Source: Parasponia andersonii
Taxonomy: Eukaryota; Streptophyta; Magnoliopsida; Rosales; Cannabaceae
Length of the DNA stretch: 64,000 bases
NCBI GenBank assembly: GCA_002914805.1
Contig: JXTB01000543.1
Coordinates: forward strand, 72,600-136,599
Direction: 5' to 3'
Shown here: positions 46,286-59,793 of the stretch, piece after piece
How the letters are laid out: each line of letters starts with the position of its first letter
Position numbering within the stretch: the first letter of the stretch is position 1
Position numbers and translations under genes: made by a program
The notes under the pieces: model-generated
Told to the model about the DNA's origin: nothing
Seen by the model: the letters and a program-made list of their open reading frames with translations, nothing else
Database searches by the model: none

Positions 46286-49128
46286 CTTTTTCCTTTTTTT
46301 TTTTTCCTCTTTCCTTGTCCTTGTTTTTCTTATGCGTAAACTTTAACAAAAAACCAGATACCACTATAGACGGCAAGCCCAAGCCTCCTTCGACTGACCT
46401 TGACCATTCTCAGCCGCTTGTTTCTGGCAAATCAGCTCCGGTAAGCGACTTCTGAGTTTTTTGGGTGTTTTACAAACTTATTTATGGCATTTATATAATT
46501 ATTTTTGTAAAGTTATTTTATGGCTGTAAAATTTATATGAGGTGAAAGAGGAGATTGAATCATGAATAAATATTGTGATGTTGTATTGAAATGATGTTCA
46601 GTTTGAGAGAAATCTCAAATTAAAAAATATGATATTTTTCTAATTCGGGACAAAAGTAATATTTTTGCAAAATTAAATAGTATCAAGTCTATTACTATTA
46701 AGATTGGACAACTTAGAAAAGTATTATTTTTTGAAATATTTATGCCAAAATGACATTTTTACAAATAAACAGCAAAGTTGGTATTTTTCCAATATTTTCG
46801 AAAGTGATATTTTCTTAAATAGTTCTTTAATAATGCTATTTTCTAAAATCTTTTAAAAGTGATATTTGATTTAATATTTAGCAAAAATGATATTTTTCTA
46901 AATACTTTAGAAAAAATGGACGTTTTCAAATTAATTCTAAAAAGAGACATTTTTTTTTTTTTTTTGTAATTCTCGGATTTAAAACCCGTTTAAGGCTCGG
47001 GATCTCGAGGATGAATTTTGACTTAAATTTGAATTTAATAAGGTCAAGAAACGACTTTTCATATATAATATCGATATATTTCGAAGTAGCACAAATTCAG
47101 AGGTTCATAAATAATGTCATTTTGAGCGGGCCTGGCCAGACCTGAAATGGGCAAAAACAGGCTGGCCTGTACCGGCCCGTTCTTGGCCCAATTTAAAAAA
47201 AAAATAAAAAATCTAAAAAAAAAATATTATTATTTATATAATTAGTTAAAAATATTAGAAATTTAAAATTAAATTTTATGAAAAAATAAATAATATGTTA
47301 TATTCTTTTCCTATTGATAAAAATTTAAAAATAATTTAATAAACTAAATGTATGTAAGTTGAAAAGTTAAAAAAACAAGTTTAAAATAAAAACTTCAGAA
47401 ATATTATTTAGAATTAGATTGAAATTTGAAAGTATGAAAAAAAGAGTGAGAGAATGTGTATTTATAAGTATTGAAAAAATTTTTGTATTTAAATTTATTT
47501 AAAACTTTAAAAGATTAAAATAAAAAAATATTTTTGACGGGCTTGACCGGTTTGTGGGCCTAGATATATAAGCCCAACTTCTAATGTAGGTCGGGATGGA
47601 CCAGCCTGCGGACCACAATGACGGCCCATGGGCTGGCCTATTTGGCATGAACTATTTTGAACCTTTACGTGCCACGGGCTGGGTTCTTCCCCTGGACTCA
47701 TTTTTGACAAATTACATGTCTAATATAGCATTTTTGGGTGCTTTGAATTAAGTGCTGATATTTGTTTTTCAATCTGAAATACTATTGGAAAAGTTACTTT
47801 TCAAAGTGAGCTTACCGATATTCCAAAACAACTGTCTGAACACCCAAGTAATTAACGGGAGATTCTTCGAATGTCGTTAGCTTGGTATAGCTACCATCTT
47901 GAGGTAAGATTTCAATTACCTCATTTTATATTTGTTTTGATTTGTAATTGTATTATAATTGATTTATAGAAAATTGTGAATTTTACGATAATTGATAAAT
48001 TATTGAAATAAATTAGATTATACTGGGATTGGAATGTATGGAATTTAATACATATTTTTAAATTGTGATTATAGGGTAACACAATGATGTACTACCCATA
48101 TTATAGTAAATCCCAGAATAATGCCAAGTGATATTTGTAAGGTATCGTTTGGTGAATATTTTGCATGTTTATTACATATCTTGTTACATATTGTACATAC
48201 TATAGGATTACACACTTGAGTTCCATTATTACATTATGGTAGTTTAGATCGCTGGCGAGTTACTACAAAACTAGGTGAAAAACCTAGACCCCTACACTGG
48301 TTTTTGGCCGACACACCTCCGGAAGGTGTCATGATGCTGGGTACTTTTGATAAGGTGTATTACAGGGATGTGATGGGAGGATGAAAGCTCACTCATATAC
48401 ATTAGTTGATTTATGTTACGTACAACAATGTGTTTCTGATTTTGATTTTGAATGTATGATTATTCTAGATATAATTGTTTTATAAACTTTGTTTATGAAT
48501 GGATTTTGAAAAGAAAGGTATTAACCATGCAGATTTGGTAAAGTTGCATCAATTCAAAAACGTAATTAAATTTCTACTAAGTATGTGAATGTCCACCCCT
48601 TACTTCTCCAACTTTTAGATGTTTGTCTATTTGTGGTAGTCATCCTGATGGTTAAACAAACTATGTAGCTTGTACTTATGTTTCTACTCCTATTTCCTGG
48701 TGGGTACATATACTCTATTATATTATTATCTTTGTCCATTTATTTAGCCAGAATCAGTAAATTTACTAAGTGGGTATATGAGATGATTTTATTATTAATT
48801 TGAGAACTTGAAATTTTAAGTGATTTTATGTAAATTATTTTGTATATCGGACTAAAGTTCTCAATTGAACTCAATTTATCAAAATATATAATTTCTCAAC
48901 AAGTATTCAAATGAGATAGCTAGAAATTTTTTTGAAATTTATCAGATATTTTTCTAAAGTAATTTAAAACTAAAAAGAGTTTTAGTGATTATGAAATTTT
49001 ATAATGATTTGAGAACCAAAATGAAATTATCTGATACTTGATTTCCTCAGAATTTTGCAAAATCAACATTTAATTATATTTTTACTTAATTTACTAAAAG
49101 TCACGACTTTGGATTTCTAGTTGTGATA
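46083..49128 (+). repeat. 5' LTR of the LARD-like element (3.05 kb)
   Basis: It aligns with 53093-55513 over its length, for example GTAAACTTTAACAAAAAAC, AAGCCCAAGCCTCC, GATTGAATCATGAATAAATA and the final AAAAGTCACG block. It is about 600 bp longer, mainly through an insertion at about 47115-47665 and a longer poly-T tract (46260-46310). Confidence 0.8.
47115..47665. mobile_element. Nested insertion in the 5' LTR with GGGCC-rich ends
   Basis: About 550 bp absent from both related LTRs. The outer parts are rich in GGCC/GGGC (GCGGGCCTGGCC... left, ...ACGGCCCATGGGCTGGCC right), while the middle is very AT-rich. The ends are partly inverted. Such GGCC-rich ends occur in some plant hAT-like MITEs, but I cannot define exact termini. 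Confidence 0.45.
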
Positions 49129-49132
49129 GAAA

Positions 49133-49144
49133 TAGTATCAGAGC
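49133..49144 (+). other. Primer-binding site (initiator Met-tRNA)
   Basis: TAGTATCAGAGC matches the plant PBS TGGTATCAGAGC at 11 of 12 positions and begins four bases after the end of the 5' LTR. Confidence 0.8.
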
Positions 49145-52100
49145 TGCAGGCTTCAGATCCATCTGAGATCTTGCATGTGATATTCTATTATTTAAAAAGT
49201 ATTATAGAAAGTATTTGACAAATACCTCATACATCACTTAGGAATTACTAAATATGCTGTCTTTGCTTCGATCTATCTGAATCCCTTGTTCATCTTGTAA
49301 GAGTAAAACTCTAATGTCCTTGGGGTAGTTATAACCCAAAAATTCTAGTCTCAAAGGTATTAGAATTGACACGAGACTAGTGAATTTTACTTTTATCCAA
49401 AATTCTCTGATTCTAATAGACATTCATACTTGTATTCCTATGTCCATTCTGGTAGTAAGCTATGTATGAACCCTATAGGTCCTATTAAATACCTTAGTTT
49501 GGATCGATGCTTTGGGATGTGATCTAACTTTCTCGATTTTTGTATACTTTTAATTACTTTGTTTTGAGTAATTGGTAGATGATGTTTATATCAAAGTGTT
49601 CGAACTGATGATACTTTTGCATGATGTATATATCATCAATTAATAAATTAGTATGATAGATTGAATTAGCTTAAATGTGGTAATGAACTAACTCCACCAA
49701 GTTTAGTTTGACATTAATTATGTAATGGCAAAATAATTATCTAAATTATTTGAGATTCTTGGGATGTTTGATTTTATCTAAATTATTAGATAATAATTGT
49801 GTTTCCTTGTAAGTTGTTTACTTGTGATAATTTGTTTCGCTTACATGATAGTTGTATGTCTAGGTTTGCATATCTTTTCAAATTGAAACTTTTGGAATTG
49901 GAAAAAAAATTCACAATTAATGGATTAAGAAAAATTTTCACTGATTGAAAAATAGAATTGTGCATCTAGATATGGTTTTCATTCAGTTTTACATTTTCTC
50001 TCTAAATATATTTGCTTTGCAATTTTTGGATGAGAAATTATATGATTATTGGTGATTCAATCAAATGTAGAATTTTCTTACATGGTAGGTGACTCTTAGA
50101 TTTTCAAAATTGATTAAAAAGGTTTGAAATGAAGTAGATTTCTATGCTTGATAAAGTTGCATACCTTCATTTTCTTTTTAAATTTAAATATGGGATAGGT
50201 AGAAGTGATTTAATTTTTCAAATGACGTATAGTTTAAAAAACTTATGGGCTATTTAAAATTGGATTTTGTAAAACTATACTATTGTGAAGTTTGAACGGT
50301 GTTGTATATAAAATTTAGTTATGGTACTAAATTAATCCTAATCTACATTTGTAGTATTAGTGGGAGAATTCTTTAGATCAATGAAATTTTCATAAACTTA
50401 AAGTTCTAGTATCTTTTTAGTTTTGAATGTAATAGATATTCTTGGTATTTAACTTAGAAGTTAAAATGTACTTTCACAAATATATTTGCAAGTTAATTTG
50501 GAACTAAACATGGGATGTTTATGAAAAAATTTATGTGGCAACTTTGGGAAACAAGTTTAATTTCGTAGAAAAACTTGGGTATGAATTAATGCGTTATAAG
50601 TATAAATTTTTGGAAGAATTATTTATGTGTCAAAGATGCCATATTTATAATATTTTGTTACATGAATTTTTGCTAAGTAAAACTTGGTCATTTTGGAATC
50701 TCGTATGAATAGAGGAATTTGAAATTTTGAATCTTGGTTGGAGGTTTTGTAATGCCTTGTTACTATGGTTTTATTTCCTTGTTATTTTGGTATGCTAATA
50801 CTTCCACGCTTTCATTATATATGTGACTTATTTTATTGATGCATACATGATGTTGGTGAACCTTGGATTGTTAAATCCTTGTTGAGTAATAAATGATCTT
50901 TTACTAGTTAAGTCAAGTTAGGTTGACCTTATCTTGGTATTCTCAATTAGATAATTGTGTACTTATGTAGTTGATTTAATTGGGTATCCTAACTATTGAA
51001 AACTCCTAGTCTCAGAGACTTAGGATGAGGTCTCATTTGAGCTTCAAATGGAAATAAATTAGTTTTGAATATCTAAATCTTGAAGGGACTTAAGTGGTAC
51101 ATACTAATACATGACATTGTCATTAGAACTTTTAAAATTCATGGACTTTAGATTTTCAAATGAATACAAGTTATGAATTAATATACTTGATTTGGTATTT
51201 GATAGAAATTGAGTTATACAAAATTAATGTATGGTACTTCATTTGAAAACAAAAATTGAGCTTTTAAATTCTTGGGATCATTTATATTATAAGTTTAGTA
51301 AGACTTATAAAAAAATTGTATATCTATATAAATTAAAAATATATAAATAGGACACACTCTACTATTTTTTAAAACTCTTTATAATTTCTTTCTATTGTTA
51401 CAATGTCTTTTAAAACCGTTTCTAATAAAATTACTAGAGCATGGTGACTTCAAAGTTATAAAATGTAAAGATAACATTACTAAAGCATACCTTATCTAGA
51501 GTTTATCATAAATAAAGAATTGTGGAAACGTGTTTGTATATGATATGCTAATTAAAAGATGAATATTTGAATCTCTTTGAGAGAAATAATTGAAAACTTT
51601 TAGGAAAACTTTGAGATTTTAAGAAAAACTTATATCACATTAACTATGTTTTTATGAGGATTGACATATTTTAAGCACTTGACGTTAATGAATGTGTATC
51701 ACTTGAAGAACTTTGTTTATTTCGATTTTATAGAATTATTGGAATTCTAAATAAGTTGTTGGTATTGAGTTGAGTCTGTGACTCATTACTCGATTTAAGT
51801 TATATCCAGGCATTATTATAATGGCATAATTGATGGTATTTGAAATTAGTTTACTCATTGGTCTATATAGAAAGTTGTTAAACTCTTCCTATTATATTTT
51901 CAAAAAAAAAAAAGAAATACTTGGAGTTCAGGTTTAGTTTACCTATCGCCAACATAAGACTTTATTATGAACTAGTATAATATTCTCATATGTCCTGATT
52001 TTTATATTGTATGTTTTCAAAAATATTTTTGAGCTGTTTTCGACTTAAAAATTAAATAGGATGAAATGGAAGACAGACGTCACTGTAGAAACAACCTATT

Positions 52101-53081
52101 TTTATGAAACCCTTATTTCTAAGGTATTACGACATTGTTATCAATTTTTCTTGCATGTGGGATATCGTGTCATTTTTTTATAACTTCTTCTTGCATTAAA
52201 GACTTTGAAAGTCTTTGGATTCATTGGTGATTTGTATGACTTGCAACTATATAGTTCTATGTTGGGCAAAGAGACTTGAAGAGTCTCTAGAATTAATTAT
52301 GATATGAGTTATTACGATATGATATTACCTTATATAAAAGACTTGGGAAGTTTTTGGGCTATATTTATTATGTGGATACTTGTATTTTATATACTTAGAT
52401 TATTCATTGTGCTATATATTTCTCTGTTGGAGATTTGTACTTTTAGTGATTTTAGTCTTCCTCTTAACTAGAAATATTGTGTATACTCAATTGTTTCTCA
52501 CTTAATATAAGGAACGATAAATAACTTATGTTATTATATCTTTATTATGGTTTATAAACTTGGGACTTATATATCTTATATGATATAACACAAGAGTATT
52601 AATTTCCATTTGGGATCCTGTTAGAGTCTTTGAACTTAATGATTGTCTAGGACTATTTTTAGATGTAGTCAAATGGGATTGTCCCAGTATGTTATTGATC
52701 AAGTATAATCAAGGGGATGATATCGTATGTATTCGACATTTGATCTGTTACTCTAGTTTAGTACATAATAATTAATGGTCAGGTTATGGGAGTCTTGTAT
52801 TTTCAACTTCGAGTCTTGGTTATCATTACTACTTTTGTGACTAATTACTTACTCGAGGTTATTATTTCCAACTTCTTATATTGGGGTTCTAGTACCTACT
52901 GTTGAGCCATCTTATGATTTCACATCTCTTTGTGTACATTCTTATCTCATGCTCTTGTGGGGGTATCGATGTATTGATGGTATTTAATGTCAAGTATTTA
53001 CTCTCATTCCAATGACTATTCCAAGCCATTCTACTCACACTCTATGGTTTATACTTGAATTTTGAGAAGAAATTTTTTCAT
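49145..53081. other. Non-coding interior of the LARD-like element
   Basis: AT-rich; the longest frame (49238-49423, - strand) has no domain. No gag or pol motif was recognised in any frame. Confidence 0.75.
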
Positions 53082-53092
53082 GGAGAGAAAGA
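53082..53092 (+). other. Polypurine tract
   Basis: GGAGAGAAAGA lies immediately before the TG of the 3' LTR. Confidence 0.75.
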
Positions 53093-55513
53093 TGCAAAAA
53101 ACTTGATTTTTATATAAGTATAATAGTAATTTTTACTAAAAAATTAATTAAATGAACTATAAATTTTATATAAGTAATAGGACTTACTTTTGATTTTTTA
53201 GTACACTCTTTCCCCTTAACTTCTTCTCATGCCTAACAACTTTCCCATATATCTCTCTTTCTTTTTCTTTTTCTCCTTCTTCCTTCTTCTTATTCTTCTT
53301 CTCCGTAAACTTTAACAAAAAACTAGCCACCACCATAGACGATAAGCCCAAGCCTCCTTTGACCGACATCGACCCTTCTAAGTTGCTTATTTCAAGCAAA
53401 TTAGCTTTGGTAAGTGAATTCTGAGTTTTTTTGGGCATTTTACAAACTAATTTGCAGCGTTTATATAATTATTTTTATGGTCATAAAAATTATATAACGT
53501 GAAAGAGAAGATTGAATCATGAATAAATATAGTAGTGTTATATTGAAATAATGTTCAATTTGAGAGGTCTTAAATTAAAAAATGTGATATTTTTCTAATC
53601 AGAATAAAAAGTGATGTTTTTACAAAATTAAATAGTATTGGATTGAAGTATATTACTATTTAGATTGGGCCTTGGGGGCTGAGCTTAGAAAAGTATTATT
53701 TTCTAGAATATTTATGCAAAAATGTTATTTTTGCAAATAAAAAGCAAAGTTGATATTTTTTCGAATATTTTGAAGAGTGATATTTTCCTAAATAGTTATG
53801 TGATAATAATGTTTTCTTAAATATTGCAAAAAAGTGATATTTGTTTAAATATTCAGCAAAAATGATATTTTTCTAATACTTTAGAAAATGTGGATGTTTT
53901 TAAAATTAATTCCAAAAAGAGCTATTTTTTATAATTCTCGGATTTAAAGCCCATTTAAGGCTCAAGATCTTGAAACTGAATTATGACTTTAAATTTGGAT
54001 TCAGTAAGGTCGAGAAACAAATTTTGATATATAATATTGATATATTATGATGTTAGAAAAATTTCGAGTCTTGTGAGTCAGGTCCTGTCTCGGGACCTAC
54101 TTTTGATAAATTATATATCTTACCTAATATTTTTGGGTGCTCTGAATTTAATTGTGATGTTTGTTTTTCAATCTGAGACTTCGTTGGAAAATTCACTTTT
54201 CAAAATGAGCTTACCAGCGTTCCGAAATGATCGTCTGAACACCTAAGTAACCAATAGGAAATTTTTCGAACGTCATTAGCTTGATATAGCTAACATCTCA
54301 AGGTAGCGGTTCAATTACCTGGTTTTGTACTTGTTTTGATTTATAATTGTATTATAATTAATTTATAAAAAATCGTGAATTTTACGATGATTGATAAATT
54401 GCTGAAACATATTGGATTATACTAGGATTGAACTATGTGGAGTTTTATACATATGTTTAAATTATGATTATGGGGTAATACATCAGTGTACTTTCTATGT
54501 TACAGTAAATACTAGAATAATGCCAAACAATATTTTTAAAGTATTGTTTGGTGAATATTTTACATGCTTATTATATATCCCCTTACATGTTGTATATAAC
54601 ATAGGATCACACATTTGAGTTCTATTATTACATTATGATAGTTTATATCGTTGGAAAGTTGTTACAGCACTAGGTGAAAGGCCTAGGATCCTGTATAGAT
54701 TTTTGGTTCACACACCCCAGGTAGTGTCAGGATGCTAGGTACCTTTGATAATAGGTATTACAAGGTCATGATGGGAGGATCAGAGCTCACTCACATATAT
54801 TAGTTGATTTATGATACGTACAATTATATATTTCTACCTTTGGTTTTGAATATGCGATTATTCTAGTTATAATTGTTTTATTAACTTTATTTATAAGTGG
54901 ACTTCGGAAAAGGTACTAATCATGTAGGTTTGGTAAAATTGTAACCATTCAAAAAGGTAGTTGAATTTCCGCTGAGCATTTGAATGCTCACTCTCCTACT
55001 TCTCCCACTTTCAGGTGTTTATCTATTTGTGGTGGTCATCCTGGTAATTAGACAAGCTGCGTAACTTGTACTTACATTTCGACTCATATTCTTTGATAGG
55101 TACATATACTCTGTTAAATTCTTTTTCTTGTCTAATTATTCAGCCAATATCAATAATTTTACTAAGTGGATTTATGAGATGGTTTTATTATTAGTTTTAA
55201 AACTTGAAACTTTAAGTGATTTTATGTAAATTATTTTGGACATTAGACTAAAGTTTTCAGTTGAACTTAATTTATCAAAATTTATGATTTTTCAATAAGT
55301 ATTCAAATGAAATATTTGGAAATTTTTTTGAACTTTATCGAGTATTTTTCTTAAGTAATTTAAAACTAATAAGAGTTTTAGTGATCATAGAATTTATAAT
55401 TATTTAAGGGCTAAAACAAAATTATCTGATAATGAATTTCATAAAATCAATATTTAATTATATTTTCATTTAAAATTATTAAAAGTCACGGTTTTGAATT
55501 TTTAGTCGTAACA
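53093..55513 (+). repeat. 3' LTR of the LARD-like element (2.42 kb)
   Basis: Direct repeat of the 5' LTR lacking the nested insertion; starts TGCAAAAAAC and ends GTCGTAACA. Divergence from the 5' LTR is plain (many substitutions and small indels), so the insertion is old. Confidence 0.8.
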
Positions 55514-57172
55514 AAAATAATAAACACAAATGTTACATAAGAAAGCAATGTTTTATATTAAATATCGTGAACAAACATGTGTCATTTTAAGTTTTTACTC
55601 CGAAGCTACAGAAAAGAAATTCCTTCACAATAACAGATTCTATTGGAAAATGAAATTCCTCTAACCAAATTAGCTACTGTCTAATCCTATAATAAATTTA
55701 GTTAAATCATGTCTTGTTTTATTAGCATTAGAGGACATCTGTTTAACTAAAATACCAGGAAAGTATGACAATAAACTAAATGTATCTCATAGTAGAGGAC
55801 CAAACTTTGAATGGTTAAATGATAAGCAAAACCATATTACTGTCAATACATCTAACTCTAATGTTTAGAGATTTGTACTAATTAACATACTTAGTTCATG
55901 AGAGAGAAACTCTTATAACTTTTGCCTCCATAATCTTTTGAGTAAGGGTGCCAACAATCTTCTTGAAAAGAGTTATCATAAATACATCTTCATTTAGTTT
56001 AAAGCTTACTTTTGAAGGTTTTGTTTTCTTCCAAATCTGTCAGACATATAAAAAACACAATGAAATTAAAGAACCTCTCATAGTAGAGAAATTAATAACT
56101 CCTAAAATTGAAATATACTGCAATTTATATTCTTTGTTGATTAGTAATGCGAGAAAGGCCTTCTGACAGCCAAATTGTGTAAGTAATGAATGTTTCAACA
56201 GCAATAACAGTTTTTTTATCGTCATTGTCATTCTCTCTCTCTTGAATCAAGCATAACTCCATAGGATATTAACAATGGCAGATTTTATAATTAAACACGA
56301 ATTAATTACAAATATACATATATATAATTCTATATATTGCCACAAATAACCAATTAAAAGCAACCAGTACTACGTGTACCCAAACATTATGAGCAATCTA
56401 AGTAATTTTCACTATCGTTTTTATCAAAACTATTATAAACAAAACAAACTAGTGAAGGAAACTGCACATCAAGATCAGAAAATACCTTATTGCCGATGAC
56501 CCAAATTAAGATAAGTTTTGGAACTTCCATAAAAGATAAATATCGGATCTTTCTAATTATTTTCAAGTAAATCCGATAAAAAAGGAAAAATGCAATTCAT
56601 GGTATGGTAATATTATTGGAGAGAACCAGAAATGAATTTCAGATTTGACACTAGAATTGATGACAATATGACAAAAATTAAATTTCAGAGAACTTCTAGA
56701 GAAATGATTACGTTCATCAGTGGGGGCAGTTTACTCATTTTCCATTAATTAGTAAGGCAAGATTGAAGAAAAGCAGTTGCATAACTTACCAATATCTTAG
56801 CATGATTATTCGTTACTTTACAATTAGAAAATTTATTTCCATTAAATCTATTCATAAGATTCTGTTTTTCACTAGTCTATGTGTTGCAAAACAAGCATTT
56901 ATGAAAAGACTCGAAACAAAAACTAAAACAACTTGATGAGACTTACAAAACGAAAGTAACCACTGGATTCAAATGAGACTTAATAGGCTAAAGCATTAAT
57001 AGGCATTACCGTAGGGGTAACCACGGAAACTAAAACGACTCTTCTGTATACTTGTACAACGGGATTCAAATGTGGTTGACGATCGAGTTTTCAGACGAGA
57101 TCAGCCTTTATTTTTATTTTATTTTATTTATTTTTTGCTTTGCTATATAAGAAGAGACAGAATGAGGTATTA
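55514..57172. other. Spacer between LARD-like element and solo LTR
   Basis: AT-rich; a short frame at 55948-56166 has no recognisable domain. Nothing further is supported. Confidence 0.6.
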
Positions 57173-59793
57173 TGTAAAATCCGATAAGATATAAGAATAT
57201 TTTGGACTTTTTAAAGTCAATAACATAATTATAATTATTAATTTTCGGAATAAAATATTTAGAATATCTGAATATTATATTAAGGTATTACAATATCCCT
57301 TATTTGCATAAAAAAGTTTCAGAATTCTCAAATTCTCTCAAGGAAAGCCCTTGGGAAGAGAGAGAAAACGTCGGACCTGCTGCCCCCCCAACCAACCCAA
57401 CGCCAACCCGAACAACCCAACCACCAACCCCAACCAAAAACCTTCCAAAAAGAAACCAAAAAAAACAAGCCTGCCCCCGTTCCAAAACCGAACAAACCCG
57501 AAGGGCCCCAAAAAAAATCCGCCCCCAACCAAGGTTTTCGGCCAACAGAACCCCCGCCCAACCCCAATTTCCAAAACCCCGAAAAAGGGAAGCCCCGCCC
57601 AACGGCAACCAATAAACCCAAAGGGGTGCCTGGCAAAAATCAACCCCCACCAAGTTTTAACAACTTTAACCGTTTTAACAAACAAAGAAAAAAAGTGATA
57701 TTTTCGTAAAGTTTTGGTTAGGTTATTATTTTACTTGAGATAAATATATGAAGTGAAAGATAGTTAAAAATCATAAATAATTATGATTGGTAAAAGTTAA
57801 AATGATTTCCAGAAATTTGTTAATTTTCTAATTAAATATAATGATAATTTTCTAAGTTAGAGAAAAAGTGATATTTTAATAAAACCGAATAGTGTTGGAC
57901 TAGATCTGTTACTATGCAGATTTGGGCCTTAGGCTGAGATTAGAAAATTGTTATATTTCAAATTATAATTACAAAAATGACATTTTTAACAAATAGTTAG
58001 TGAAGTTGATATTTTTTTAAAATATTTTTGAAAATGATGTTAAATAATTATACTATTGATATTTTCTGAAATATTCTAGAAAAGTGATATTCTTGCAAAT
58101 AATGAGCAAAGATGATATTTTTCTAAATAGTTTAGAAAAATTGGACGCTTTCTCGTATTAATTCCAAAAAAAGACATTTTTGTAATTCTCGGATTTTTGT
58201 GTGAAACTTATGCTAGGGACCTCGAAACTGAGTTCTGATTTCGAATTTGAACTCAGTGAGGTTGAGACATGAATTTTGATATAAAACACGACTATGTTTC
58301 GTTATTGAACGAAAATTAGAATTTCGTGGCACAAATCGCACCGTTTTGTGTTCCACGAGCCAGTCCCACATTGGGACTTGTTTTTGACAAAATATATATC
58401 TAACCTAATATTTTTGGGTGTTCTGAATTCAGTGGTGACCTCTATTTCTCCATTTGAGGCTCTGGTGGAAAAGTCATTTTTGTAAATGGACTTACTGCGA
58501 TCACTAAAGTATCGTTTGAACACCCGAGTGACTAACGGGAGTTTTTTCGAGTATCGTTAGCTTGGTATTGCTACCATATCAAGGTAAGGGTTCAATTACT
58601 TGATTATATATCTGTTTGATTTATAATTGCATTAAAACTTATTTATGAAAAATCGTGATCTCACGATAGTTTGACAAATCGTTGAAAATTATTGGATTAT
58701 ATGAGACTGAACTGTGTGGATTATTTTACATATTTTTATACTATGATTATGAGGTAAAATAGCAGTGTGCTGCTCATGTTATAGTAAATCCCAGAATAAT
58801 GCCAAGTTGAAATTTTAAAGCATGATTTGATTCATGGATGCATGGTTATTGTAAACAGTTACATGTTGTACATACCATAGGATCATACACTTGAGTTCCA
58901 TTATTGCATCATGATAGTTTAGATCGCTGGCGAGTTACTGCAGTACTAGGTGAAAGACCTAGGTCCCTGCACAGGTTTTTAGTTGATACACCTACGGATA
59001 GTGTCAAAATATTGGGTACCTCTGCTACAGAGGTATTACAAGACCGTGATGGGACGATGAGAGCTCACTCATATACTTGGTTGATTATGATATTTACAAA
59101 TATGTGTTTCTGGTTTTGGTTTTGAATATGTCATTATTCTGGATACCAACTATTTTATATATCTGATTTTTAAATAGATTTTCGACAAGATATTAACCAT
59201 GCAGGTTTGGTAAAATTGCATTCATTCAAAAAGGTAATTGAATTTCTACTGAGCATGTGAATGCTCACCTCTCTACTTCTCCTACTTTCAGGTGTTTGTC
59301 TAATTGAGGTAGTCATCTTGATGGATAGACAAGCTATACAGTTTGTATATACTGTTCTACTCCTAATCCCTAGTAGGTGTTCGTACTCTGTTATCCGTCT
59401 TTCCTTGTTCAATTATTTAGCCGAGATTAGTAAGTAGATGTATGAGGATGATTTTGTTGTTAAATTGAGTATTTGAAATAATAAATGATTTTATGTAATA
59501 CAATTTGAACATTGAACTAAATATTTTAATTAAACTCAATTTATCAAAGTTTATAATCTCTCAAAAAGTTTTAAAAGAGATTGTTGGAAATTTTCTTATA
59601 CTTTGATGAGTATCTCTTTTACATGAAATTAAAACTAATAAGAGGTTTAATGATTATGGAATTTATAATGATTTGAGGATCAAAACGAAATTATCTAATA
59701 CATGATATCTCTTAAATTCTGTAAAATTAATATTTTATTATATTTTCACTTAAAATTACTAAAAGTCACGGTTTTAGATTTTTGATCGTGACA
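57173..59793 (+). mobile_element. Solo LTR related to the LARD-like element
   Basis: From about 57700 it follows the two LTRs upstream: TGATATTTT(C/T)GTAAAG, GTGTTGGACT, TTTTTGGGTGTTCTGAATT, TTGAGTTCCATTATTGCAT, GTTTAGATCGCTGGCGAG, and a final AAAAGTCACGG...GTGACA ending at 59793. Its first 500 bp differ, but it begins TGTAAAATCC like TGTAAAAACC. No PBS or internal region follows, so it is a solo LTR of a sister subfamily. Flanks TATTA / TTTTA may be a mutated target duplication. Confidence 0.7.
57370..57690. other. C/A-rich, homopolymer-rich compositional island
   Basis: About 320 bp in which C and A dominate the + strand and T and G are scarce. Most bases occur in runs of two or more (CCCCCCC, AAAAAAAA, CCTTCC, GGTTTTCGG). 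As a result several frames on both strands stay open for over 100 codons; none resembles a protein. Neither of the related LTRs has such a stretch. See findings for possible explanations. Confidence 0.7.

Larger units (their letters stand above)
46083..55513 (+). mobile_element. Non-autonomous LTR retrotransposon (LARD-like), complete
   Basis: Two long direct repeats (46083-49128 and 53093-55513) start TGTAAAAACC / TGCAAAAAAC and end GTGATA / GTAACA. They bracket 3.96 kb with no coding capacity. A primer-binding site for initiator Met-tRNA follows the left LTR, and a polypurine tract precedes the right one. The flanking pentanucleotides AAAAC (46078-46082) and AAAAT (55514-55518) are a possible decayed target duplication. 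Long LTRs around a non-coding interior is the definition of a large retrotransposon derivative, which must borrow proteins from an autonomous partner. Superfamily cannot be assigned without coding sequence. Confidence 0.8.

Noticed and set aside
57300-57698. Five overlapping frames of 100-117 codons on both strands
   Set aside because: They arise because the C/A-rich island lacks stop-forming bases. The predicted peptides are Pro/Asn/Lys or Gly/Phe/Trp low-complexity and overlap one another.
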